Assembly: GCF_032098525.1 (NCBI RefSeq)
Contig: NZ_CP134890.1
Location: 372,001-436,000, forward strand
DNA from: Flavobacterium sp. PMTSA4
GTDB taxonomy: Bacteria; Bacteroidota; Bacteroidia; Flavobacteriales; Flavobacteriaceae
Direction of reading: 5' to 3'
Length of the DNA: 64,000 nucleotides
The first letter of the stretch is position 1; every line of letters starts with the position of its first letter. The notes under the pieces are model-generated. The model did not search any database and was not told the origin of the DNA. It was given only the letters and a program-made list of their open reading frames with translations. Positions 16,301 through 22,727 of the stretch are shown here, piece after piece. The translations under genes and the position numbers were made by a program.

Positions 16301-17639
16301 ACCCTATTCTATTGGTGGTCTTAGAAATTTAGGTGAATTTGATTATGGCGAAAAAGACTATGGTTATGATGGGCCAATCCATATGGATTTTAGCAACTAC
16401 ACAATTGGACGAATAGTAAAAAATGGCGGTTCGTATTCTAATCCACCAGAGAAGGAAAAAGTTAGAAGACAAATCTATTGGAGAATTTATGATTTAGGTT
16501 GGAATGCAGAATTATTCAAAGAAGCAGAAAAGGCACTTGGAAATGACAATTATTACAACAGAGGAAGAACAGAACAAGCGACAGTTGAACGCTATGGGAA
16601 AAAGTATTCTTGGATAGCGTATTTTGAAAATGCAGGATTAAGAGATGACCTAGGTTTACTAGACAGAGATTGGGATACATTTAGGTTATCTGATGCAGAT
16701 ATTGACCCGAGTTTCCCTGAAGAACCAAAAAACGAATTGTTTTTAACGCATAATTTATTGGGCGAGAAAACAACACCACTTGTTGATTGGTATGAGAATG
16801 GAGGAATGCCCTTCGTTGAAGAATATTTAACCGTAAATAATTTGAAAGGAAATAATGGAGATTGGATTTGTTTAGATTCATACATTGGACAAGAGGATAT
16901 GTCAATAGAAAGAAATCGCTTTACCTTTATTCGTGGACTTATTGTTAAAAATAGTGATTATGATAATGTTATCAAGTTGTTAAATATCCAAAATATGGGT
17001 GGTAGATGGTTACCTGAAAAAAGAGAAAACTATTATAGTTATGCAGGTGAATTATACATTTTTAATGATGCCACTCATGACAACGAAACTATCTTAGAAT
17101 TTAAAACCGCTAAGAAAACAATAAAAATAAAAAAAGGTGAACCTGGATACTACTCATCTGTTTTTTTTGACCTGAAAGATAACGAGATAAGTACAAGAGA
17201 AAAATTTCCCGAAGAAATAGAAAAGGAAGTTTCAGAAATCAAAGAATTTGACGCGTTAATGCCCGTAATGGAATACAACTGGGAGAGCTATCATAGTTCT
17301 ACCAATAATGCTGGTCATATTACAGTTCCTGCTAAAGAAATAGCTAATCACTTGAAATTGATAAGTCAACCTCAAACATTTGATTTGCTTGACAGTGATG
17401 GAAACATTGCAAGTTTAAATCTTAAATACCACAATAACTATAACAACAGTCATAGCTTTGTTTACATAAGACAAGATTTGCTTGATAAGTATCTAATAGA
17501 AACCAATAGCAAATATATTTGGATAATTTGGGGCGAGCGTGATGTAAGATTCAAAACAGAAGAAAGACGACAAGATTTTTTTAAAGCAAATCCATTCAAA
17601 GAACATCAGGTTTTTCAAAAAGTAGTAGAGTACAAATAA
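13293..17639 (+). CDS. Large STAND/NACHT-like NTPase with N-terminal nuclease-like domain (Avs-like)
   Basis: 1448 residues. Residues about 22-72 carry a PD-(D/E)XK/Mrr-like pattern: FEQFCYQIAQKEFG, DGSGGDGGVEFYL, then WGWQCKFF (acidic pair and Q-x-K). Residues about 355-375 (HFIADAAKGKTHISCD) form a Walker A type loop, and IPIVIDGLNET at about 430 is a Walker B/sensor segment, as in NACHT and STAND ATPases. A long, mostly helical, poorly conserved C-terminal half follows, as expected of a target-recognition region. This nuclease-NTPase-sensor order resembles Avs antiviral STAND proteins that recognise phage proteins and cut DNA (inference, not shown). The next gene, 25 bp downstream, is another nuclease-like protein. 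The first glycine of the P-loop is not canonical. Alternatives are a type IV restriction-like ATPase. Confidence 0.75.
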   Translation: MVTIDKIDFTKLKPYDGKTTKCFEQFCYQIAQKEFGHLGTFTPIDGSGGDGGVEFYLKLHNGEKWGWQCKFFGDTGRLNVGSRNSAIEGSFETAIRNHNDLTKWFLCLKTDLTADSLSSKGKFSKGERNWFENELTKIIPSGKTIELEHWGETSFVTFIKDSKHIGIRSFFFGELEFNQDWFKKIFDENFEKVKDKYDFDLHTIDRYTQSKIDFLLFDSNYIKLTGELKDELLEKSNEIEATLRDFLDERMLTTKEHTQRENYFLICQEFKNHIAHVFEKIEFIESCFTNNTPELLSNFDLEGLNKNFFEYYNKIDYRVFDEKSRAFKDASSISYLISEFGEIYNRFFRNYFHKKQREIHFIADAAKGKTHISCDIAYRKIVNSKPAIFITGDKFTDDTSITEALRKILDVPQEFTFDDFLKALDVYASILNTQIPIVIDGLNETISNRLFSPIWNNHLSAFIAKVLQTKNLLVVTTCRKSYVDRIWDNTKTNEFHYLYGFDDYETIHEAVKKYFTKYKLKAELFFAPLEKFKDPIFLKIFCEIKNPNWKSSGEVAVNIEEESSYNVFREYLSQVNKRVTSSNPILKANEQFIADSLSQLSLFLWSNNTREIPVNEFYNLIDGKSVYEKDKSRADILINEGLVLTRDIRDKSEYVSFTYDILAGFMIGEYLIQKHSDVSYFISKKFIQKIIVNSKQHPFFEDVISSLCLLLPQIKQTSFHELCEKDRLLKFTKSKSFKYLPNFITKWYTDRIKFSNYAFGKSVSSLFVLPANAVKESDVHLVTELFLRADENKKIFYNLSFKTLGDVKHPLNAIFFSKLLASLKMNERDISWTEYIRKKSHDLEDYILEFEMQCRSNASESKLVSEKQHIVSIFIIWLLTSTNRSLRDKATKALYFYGRKFPNELSSLVYTSLKFNDPYVWVRTLASMYGVVMAEHKSTTSDNFRNKILPELSKSIYDLIFKENAPHSTTHILARDYARRIIEIGLVHNSSLLSEQEIINIRPPYSIGGLRNLGEFDYGEKDYGYDGPIHMDFSNYTIGRIVKNGGSYSNPPEKEKVRRQIYWRIYDLGWNAELFKEAEKALGNDNYYNRGRTEQATVERYGKKYSWIAYFENAGLRDDLGLLDRDWDTFRLSDADIDPSFPEEPKNELFLTHNLLGEKTTPLVDWYENGGMPFVEEYLTVNNLKGNNGDWICLDSYIGQEDMSIERNRFTFIRGLIVKNSDYDNVIKLLNIQNMGGRWLPEKRENYYSYAGELYIFNDATHDNETILEFKTAKKTIKIKKGEPGYYSSVFFDLKDNEISTREKFPEEIEKEVSEIKEFDALMPVMEYNWESYHSSTNNAGHITVPAKEIANHLKLISQPQTFDLLDSDGNIASLNLKYHNNYNNSHSFVYIRQDLLDKYLIETNSKYIWIIWGERDVRFKTEERRQDFFKANPFKEHQVFQKVVEYK

Positions 17640-17664
17640 GAAAGAATAATTTAAAAATGTTTAC

Positions 17665-18552
17665 GTGAAGAATCTTGAAAACATAAGCAAACATGATAAA
17701 ATACAAATGGAAATAATGTCTATTTGTAAAAGGCTAGGATTTGAAGCAATTCAAGAGTACAGAGGTAAAGGATGGAGAGCTGATGTTTATTTGCCAAACA
17801 ATGGAAATCCTATTGCATTTGAAGTACAATTGAGCACTCAATCACTTAAACGAACTTTAGAAAGACAATCCAAATATATATCTGAAGGAGTTGTTGCATG
17901 TTGGTTATTTGAAAACCCAGTTTCAAAATTAACTGAAGAAAGACCAGATTTACCAATATTCAATGTGTTTGAATTTGAAGATTCCAATTTTATGGTTAAT
18001 CTTTTAGACAGAAGGATTGTGGATTTACAAACATTTGTAAAAAGTTTTATTTCAAATGATATTCAATTTAAATCGATTTTAAAAACAGATTCACGGCAAT
18101 TAGTTGAGCTTGTGTTTTATGAAATGGATTGTTGGAAATGTGGAGAGTTGAATTACTTGTACTTTGTTGATTCACGTTTTTATTCAACTTGTAAAGCTGA
18201 GATAAAACCTCATGAAGGTCTATGGGATTCAAGTAGTGTTGAGTTTAATCCAAAAATAGTTGAACTATCTAAAAAAATTTTAGACACCAGAAAAGATTTA
18301 AAGCTATCGACTATTAAGCCAAGATATAGTAACACTGTTGAAAAATCATATGTTTCATTTGGTTGTCATAAATGTGATAGTATTTTTGGGGATTTTTTTG
18401 TTATGGAAGCTAAAATGGAAATGATATATGAACCTAAAGAAATTATCCTTAAAGGAGAAATTGAATTAAATGATGAAATAGAATTAGGGATACCTCACTG
18501 GTGTTTTCCGGAAAATGGTACGTTTTGCAATAATGACGAAGTACCATTTTGA
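17665..18552 (+). CDS. CoiA-like nuclease with zinc-binding motifs, probable partner of the STAND protein
   Basis: 295 residues starting at GTG 17665; no in-frame ATG lies nearby upstream. Residues 33-60 show GKGWRADVYLP and IAFEVQLS, the D...E-x-Q arrangement of CoiA-like PD-(D/E)XK nucleases. Two cysteine pairs follow, CWKCGELN near 157 and CHKC near 236, suggesting a zinc ribbon. It lies 25 bp after the STAND gene on the same strand, so the pair is probably cotranscribed. Membership of a two-gene defence module is inference from context; a competence role is less likely because no other competence genes are near. A terminator-like hairpin follows at 18655. Confidence 0.65.
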   Translation: MKNLENISKHDKIQMEIMSICKRLGFEAIQEYRGKGWRADVYLPNNGNPIAFEVQLSTQSLKRTLERQSKYISEGVVACWLFENPVSKLTEERPDLPIFNVFEFEDSNFMVNLLDRRIVDLQTFVKSFISNDIQFKSILKTDSRQLVELVFYEMDCWKCGELNYLYFVDSRFYSTCKAEIKPHEGLWDSSSVEFNPKIVELSKKILDTRKDLKLSTIKPRYSNTVEKSYVSFGCHKCDSIFGDFFVMEAKMEMIYEPKEIILKGEIELNDEIELGIPHWCFPENGTFCNNDEVPF

Positions 18553-18654
18553 GTTAAATTATTTAGTGTTTGATTGAACTCTATAAAAGAATACTTTATT
18601 TTAGAATTTTATACAGTAAAATTAAAATATACACTTTTTTGAAAAGATTAGAAA

Positions 18655-18680
18655 AGTATCCTTTGAGGGTGCTTTTTTTA
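18655..18680 (+). terminator. Probable terminator after the defence-like pair
   Basis: AGTATCC and GGGTGCT pair with GU wobbles around TTTGA, then a T-run follows. It is about 100 bp after the stop of the CoiA-like gene. Confidence 0.55.
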
Positions 18681-18865
18681 GTTTAGAAGCTTAGGCGGGA
18701 ATTTTTTGTTGTAGGAGAATGGGTGAGGTTTTTGGGAATTGGTAGTGAAATAGTTGTTGTTTTTGGAAGGAATGGCAGATGCGGAAAAGATGGAAGTGGT
18801 TGTTGGGCAGTGTGTTATGGTTGTTTGTAGCTTTGGGTATTATTAACAATTAAAATGTTTTTATT
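18681..18865 (+). other. GT-biased non-coding stretch
   Basis: No gene is seen. The plus strand is unusually rich in G and T, like 12.0-13.1 kb on the other side of the STAND pair. Confidence 0.5.
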
Positions 18866-19615
18866 ATGCCTAAACAGAAAGGACTTGTAAAGATTGAAGG
18901 ATCGTTGGACGATATTACGTTCTTCAAGAGGAAAGATGCTTTTTTGGTGCGTTTGAAAGGAGGAGTTTCGAAGGAACGCATTATGACTGATCCCGCTTAT
19001 AAGCGTACGAGAGAGAACATGAGTGAGTTTACTAATGTTGTTGACTCGGGGAAGTATTTGAGAAATGGCTGTAGTGTTTTGGTTAAGAGTGCTTTTGATG
19101 GTACGCTTAGTAACCGATTGGTGCGCACGCTGTCTGTGGTTAAGAATTTGGATTCGACTTCGATTAGAGGTGAACGCAAGGTGGCTGTTGGTATTGAAAC
19201 GGCTGCTGGGAAACAAGAATTGAAGGGGTTTGATTTTAATTTTAAGTCGCCTTTGAGTAGTGTGCTTTTTGCTCCTTATGCATTGGATACTGCTAATGGT
19301 GAGGTGACGATTAATGGGTTGGTTCCGCTGGATATGCTGAATTATCCTCCGCATGCTACTCATGTAGCTTTTAGGACTGCTTTTATGAATTTGGATTTTG
19401 GTACTGGTATTTCGGCTATTCGTTATAGTGATGTGAGCACGCTGCCGCTGGATATGCATGAAAGTAATGTATCGCTGGTGCCGAGTGAGGTTCCGCCGGG
19501 TGGTGGGGATTCGTATTTCTTGTTGTTGGTGGAGTTTATGCAGGAGATGAATGGGATTTTGTATGCGTTGAATGATGGGAATTATAATTCGTTGACGTTG
19601 TTGGAGGTGGTGTAG
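18866..19615 (+). CDS. Conserved hypothetical protein of flavobacterial type
   Basis: 249 residues beginning MPKQKGLVKIEGSLDDITFF. The N-terminal block KGLVKIEGSLDDITFFKRKDAFLVRLKGG, then RTRENMSEF, resembles a Bacteroidota family of unknown function that I recall as starting MARQKGIIKLKGTIGDITFY and often occurring in several genomic copies. No signal peptide or membrane segment is visible, and the later part is beta-rich with low charge. Codon use is GT-rich on the coding strand, unlike neighbouring genes. It is followed by a strong terminator. A phage-like or structural role has been suspected by analogy only; the function is unknown. Confidence 0.8.
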   Translation: MPKQKGLVKIEGSLDDITFFKRKDAFLVRLKGGVSKERIMTDPAYKRTRENMSEFTNVVDSGKYLRNGCSVLVKSAFDGTLSNRLVRTLSVVKNLDSTSIRGERKVAVGIETAAGKQELKGFDFNFKSPLSSVLFAPYALDTANGEVTINGLVPLDMLNYPPHATHVAFRTAFMNLDFGTGISAIRYSDVSTLPLDMHESNVSLVPSEVPPGGGDSYFLLLVEFMQEMNGILYALNDGNYNSLTLLEVV

Positions 19616-19634
19616 AGGGTTTATTAACACCCCG

Positions 19635-19680
19635 TCTCGCCAAGGCGAGCCACCCCTCTTATAATAAGAGGGGAGTTTTT
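19635..19680 (+). terminator. Double hairpin terminator
   Basis: A first hairpin CTCGCC-AA-GGCGAG is followed by CCCCTCTT-ATAAT-AAGAGGGG and AGTTTTT, just after the stop of the preceding gene. Confidence 0.85.
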
Positions 19681-20257
19681 GGAATGAGAGAAGCATCTTC
19701 TTTAATAGGGGGATGCTTTTTTTATTTTAGGGGTTTTATTTGTTCATTTTCTTTGCTTGTCCAAAGAAAACGAACCAAAAGAAAGGACACTTTTACGAGG
19801 TGTTTTTGGCAAGCCAAAACCGATTTTAAAATTCTAAAATTGCTACAAGGATTCGCAATTTCTTAACGAATTTAAAAATCTACACTTGCGTAAAAGGTAG
19901 CAAGGCGTTGCCTTGCATTGGTCTTTCAGGTTGTAATTGTTGGTACTCGGCTATGTGGGTTGCTGCCACTCCTTCCGGCGTTGTTTTTTTACGGTATTTA
20001 TATTAGGGCGGGTTTTGGAGGTTGATTGTACTGAACCACTTCGTTAGGTTTACTATGGAATGACAAAGAGTGGTGAAGATTGGCTTCTTCGAACTACTTT
20101 GCTAGAGATTCCTACGGAATGACAAACTAAACGATGAATGTTTATCTTGAGCCACTTCGTTAGGTTTACTATGGAATTACAAATGGTTGTGATTTTAGGT
20201 TTTCTTTAGCACTATAATAGAGTAAATGGCTTTATTTTGTAGTGTAAAAATATCTCC
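19681..20257. other. Non-coding, repeat-derived mosaic
   Basis: No gene is supported. It holds a second terminator-like hairpin (AAGCATC/GATGCTT plus T-run at 19691-19725), a tract resembling the AAAGAAAA-type repeats common in Bacteroidota, one perfect 23-bp dispersed repeat (20104) and two degenerate versions (TTCGTTAGGTTTACTATGGA at about 20041 and 20157). Confidence 0.6.
20104..20126 (+). repeat. 23-bp dispersed repeat, copy 4 (forward)
   Basis: Exact copy of AGAGATTCCTACGGAATGAC plus AAA. Confidence 0.85.
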
Positions 20258-21043
20258 ATGAAAAAATCGTTCGCTATAATACTGTTAGGTCTTTTGGTTT
20301 CTGGCATTGGCTATTCGCAGAAGACGTATACTTTTGAATATAAAATACACCCTGAAAGGACTTATGTCCTGGAAATGGATATTGCTTCTAATAACGAAAC
20401 TACGGTTAGCGATGTGCTCACTAAGAATGAGAGTTTGAGCAAAGTGAGACGAACTACCACTACCAAAGCCGCAAACGCAGAAGGCTTGTTTCCAACCATA
20501 ATGGCTTTTGACGATGTACGCATGCTAAATGAAGGCAAAGAAGTGCTTAGTCCGTTGTCCTATACTATTATTGAAGGTTTGATGGCTGAGGATAACAAGT
20601 TTAAAATTGATACCATCATCAATCCGAAGCTTGATAAGGTAACGAGAGATGCCCTAAAAACTGTGTTTAAAGACTTGAAACCCGAGATTGATTTCCCTAA
20701 AAAACCAATGAAAATAGGAGATGCTTTTTCGCTCGACTCACCACTCACTGTACCCGTGAATGGTCAGAAAATAAAATTACTCATGACCAAGACATACACG
20801 CTCAAAGGGGTATTGAATGGTATAGCGGAGTTTTCTATTAAGATGAATTTTGCGCTTGCCATGTCTAATGAGAACATTACCGCTATAGGCGATGGTGGTG
20901 GCGTGGTGTTGTTTAACATTGCTGAAAATCAGGTCGTGAAAGATGATACTCACTACACGGTTAATATAAAGGTGAAGACGCCAACGGGTGTTGAGCTGGG
21001 GTATGTTAATGCAAAAGCCAAAAAGAATACGGTGATTAATTAA
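20258..21043 (+). CDS. Secreted protein of unknown function
   Basis: 261 residues with a signal peptide (FAIILLGLLVSGIGYSQ). The mature part is beta-rich with an early TYTFEYKIHPERTYVLEMDI segment, a central VTRDALKTVFKDLKPEIDFPKKPMKIGDAF block and a late VNIKVKTPTGVELGYVNAKAK stretch. This is the pattern of periplasmic beta-barrel-like proteins that Bacteroidota encode in number. No lipobox, catalytic motif or recognised domain is seen. It stands alone on the plus strand, 70 bp before the LprI-like gene, with which it may share a transcript. Confidence 0.8.
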   Translation: MKKSFAIILLGLLVSGIGYSQKTYTFEYKIHPERTYVLEMDIASNNETTVSDVLTKNESLSKVRRTTTTKAANAEGLFPTIMAFDDVRMLNEGKEVLSPLSYTIIEGLMAEDNKFKIDTIINPKLDKVTRDALKTVFKDLKPEIDFPKKPMKIGDAFSLDSPLTVPVNGQKIKLLMTKTYTLKGVLNGIAEFSIKMNFALAMSNENITAIGDGGGVVLFNIAENQVVKDDTHYTVNIKVKTPTGVELGYVNAKAKKNTVIN

Positions 21044-21113
21044 TTGCGAATTGATTCTTTTCAATGTTATAGGCTATTTGAAGCAATTGTTTCTTATTTT
21101 AGCGGAAAATAGA

Positions 21114-21470
21114 ATGTACCGTATGCGAAATAGTATTTTGTTGTTGCTCTTGCTGATTGGTGGTGTGGTAGTAGGACAAACTCAAAAAGAGATGAATGAT
21201 TCGGCTTTTGTGGCTTATGAAAAAGCTGATGCTGAGTTGAACAAGGTGTATCAGGAGTTGGTAGCTCAACTGGATGCCGAGGAAACCAAATTACTGATTA
21301 CGGCACAGCGCTACTGGATAGGGTATAGAGATGCTCATTGTGAGTTTGAGAAGAAACCCTCAGAAGGTGGAAGCATTCAGCCATTGGTATACGCTACCTG
21401 CTTAACGGAGGTTACCGAGCAACGAATAAAGGAGTTAAAGGCGAGTTTGTTATCGAGGAAAGAACGGTAG
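21114..21470 (+). CDS. LprI-like (DUF1311) secreted protein
   Basis: About 118 residues from ATG 21114 (or 115 from ATG 21123, which directly begins the signal peptide MRNSILLLLLLIGGVVVGQ). The mature part has the DUF1311/lysozyme-inhibitor LprI pattern: YEKADAELNKVYQELVAQLDAEE, LITAQRYWIGYRDAHCEFE, then YATCLTEVTEQRIKEL, with two cysteines that would form the family disulfide. Proteins of this group are periplasmic; some inhibit lysozyme, most have no tested role. A frame start further upstream at 21051 lacks a signal peptide and is not preferred. Confidence 0.85.
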   Translation: MYRMRNSILLLLLLIGGVVVGQTQKEMNDSAFVAYEKADAELNKVYQELVAQLDAEETKLLITAQRYWIGYRDAHCEFEKKPSEGGSIQPLVYATCLTEVTEQRIKELKASLLSRKER

Positions 21471-21509
21471 TGTTATAGATAATAAAATTATATAAATAGT
21501 ATTGTTATC

Positions 21510-21546
21510 CATCCTGTTTCATTATTGAAGCAGGATTTTTTTTATT
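21510..21546 (+). terminator. Terminator after the LprI-like gene
   Basis: ATCCTGTTTC / GAAGCAGGAT arms (one GU) around ATTATT, followed by a run of eight or more T. Confidence 0.88.
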
Positions 21547-21568
21547 TTTGAAATTATCAACAGTACAA

Positions 21569-21591
21569 TTTGTCATTCCGTAGGAATCTCT
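21569..21591 (-). repeat. 23-bp repeat copy 5, left flank of GIY-YIG gene
   Basis: Reverse-oriented perfect copy lying 21 bp before the GIY-YIG start. With copy 6 it forms a perfect 23-bp inverted repeat around that gene. Confidence 0.88.
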
Positions 21592-21612
21592 TCCCGTCTC
21601 TAAAAGCAAATA

Positions 21613-21918
21613 ATGATGATAGAATACACCGAAGGCATTTATACCTACTACGTTTACATTCTTACTAATAAGAGTAGGTCGGTATTATATACAGGTGTTA
21701 CTAATAATTTAAAAACACGATTGCAGCAACATAGAGAAAAAACAAACCTAAATAGTTTTACATCAAAATACAATGTACACTATCTCATCTATTTTGAAAA
21801 ATTTACTTGGATTCAATTAGCAATTGAAAGAGAAAAAGAAATTAAAAACCTTTCGAGAGCTAAGAAGTTAGCACTAATAATGGAACAAAATCCTAACATG
21901 GACTTTTGGGAGTTTTGA
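21613..21918 (+). CDS. GIY-YIG domain nuclease, small (UPF0213/YhbQ type)
   Basis: 101 residues. YYVYILTNKSRSVLYTGVTN gives the GIY-YIG strands, followed by NLKTRLQQHR, the catalytic arginine and histidine region, and EREKEIKNLSRAKKLALI with the conserved glutamate. These stand-alone domains are single-strand or structure-specific nucleases of uncertain role and occur in many copies in Bacteroidota. The gene is framed by a perfect 23-bp inverted repeat at 21569 and 21965, making a unit of about 420 bp. ATG 21613 and 21616 are both possible starts. Confidence 0.92.
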   Translation: MMIEYTEGIYTYYVYILTNKSRSVLYTGVTNNLKTRLQQHREKTNLNSFTSKYNVHYLIYFEKFTWIQLAIEREKEIKNLSRAKKLALIMEQNPNMDFWEF

Positions 21919-21964
21919 GATTGACTGCATAAAACTACTTCTCTAGGTTTATATAGAACCACTA

Positions 21965-21987
21965 AGAGATTCCTACGGAATGACAAA
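21965..21987 (+). repeat. 23-bp repeat copy 6, right flank of GIY-YIG gene
   Basis: Forward perfect copy, 47 bp after the GIY-YIG stop; mirror of the copy at 21569. Confidence 0.88.
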
Positions 21988-22156
21988 TAATAGCATTTAT
22001 TTTTTTAGAAACATTTCTTTGAGCCTGTGATTACTACCCAATTTTAACTATTCATGTGAATTTTATAAGCATTGCTAAAAAAGCTGTAATGCATTTATGG
22101 TTATAATGTTGGAATTTTATACTCAAGAAAAAGTAACACATTAAAACTACAATATC

Positions 22157-22471
22157 ATGAAAACTAAATTTACATACTTAATGATACTATTGTTCTCATT
22201 AAGTACGTTTACTACGGTAAATGCCACAGGAAATGAACGTGCAAAAGCGACTACTGAAAAAACAACTGAGATTCCGGCAGAGGTTCAAATAAAATTGGAT
22301 CGCCTGGAGGAAATTAAAGAAATGGACAAATCAGAAATGACGCGTGCCGAGAAAAAGGAATTGCGAAAAGAAGTTAGAGCTATCAAAGCCGAGTTGCGCT
22401 CTACTGGTAATGGACTTTATATCTCTGCAGGTGCCATTATCATTATCTTATTATTGATTATTTTATTATAA
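22157..22471 (+). CDS. Small exported protein with C-terminal membrane anchor
   Basis: 104 residues: a signal peptide (TYLMILLFSLSTFTTVNA), a highly charged helical middle (EVQIKLDRLEEIKEMDKSEM, RAEKKELRKEVRAIKAELRS, probable coiled coil), then GLYISAGAIIIILLLIILL as a terminal membrane helix. Small proteins of this layout are common in Flavobacteriia; no function is known to me. It is monocistronic, with a terminator-like hairpin just downstream. Confidence 0.8.
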   Translation: MKTKFTYLMILLFSLSTFTTVNATGNERAKATTEKTTEIPAEVQIKLDRLEEIKEMDKSEMTRAEKKELRKEVRAIKAELRSTGNGLYISAGAIIIILLLIILL

Positions 22472-22492
22472 AATATCTTGGTTAGAATGCAT

Positions 22493-22528
22493 AAAAACAC
22501 CACGTTTGAGTTAGTATAAGGTGTTTTT
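22493..22528 (+). terminator. Terminator
   Basis: AAAAACACC / GGTGTTTTT arms with an 18-nt loop, 20 bp after the stop of the small exported protein gene. Confidence 0.7.
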
Positions 22529-22550
22529 ATGTGTTCTAATTATTTAATTT

Positions 22551-22582
22551 TTGAGAAACTTATAAAATATTTTGTATATTTA
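22551..22582 (+). promoter_or_regulatory. Promoter of the copper ATPase gene
   Basis: TTG at 22551 and TATATTTA at 22575-22582 with a 21-nt spacer match the flavobacterial consensus except the last base. It would give a leader of about 140 nt that contains the hairpin at 22660-22709. Confidence 0.5.
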
Positions 22583-22659
22583 TGTCACCATTTGAGCCTA
22601 CCATTTTATAAGCATTTCATCTATTTAGACTCCTTTAAAAACATAATACTATAAGATTG

Positions 22660-22709
22660 GTAAGCTTTCGATTGAAAGTTGGCAGTGTAGGACTTTCAGT
22701 CGGGCTTAC
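22660..22709 (+). promoter_or_regulatory. Large hairpin in the copper ATPase leader
   Basis: Left arm GTAAGCTTTCGATTGAAAGT (22660-22679) and right arm ACTTTCAGTCGGGCTTAC (22692-22709) pair along most of their length around a 12-nt loop. It ends 18 nt before the ATG at 22728. There is no T-run, so it is more likely an RNA element, attenuator or protein operator than a terminator. Confidence 0.5.
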
Positions 22710-22727
22710 TAATTGAAAAGCCATATA

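Noticed and set aside
18815..19696. 293-codon frame on the minus strand
   Set aside because: Antisense shadow of the 18866 gene, with abundant R/H/Q/I/T and no believable motifs.
19684..19866. 60-codon frame after the 18866 gene
   Set aside because: It covers a terminator hairpin and a common AAAGAAAA-type repeat, and the protein is aromatic and basic low-quality sequence.
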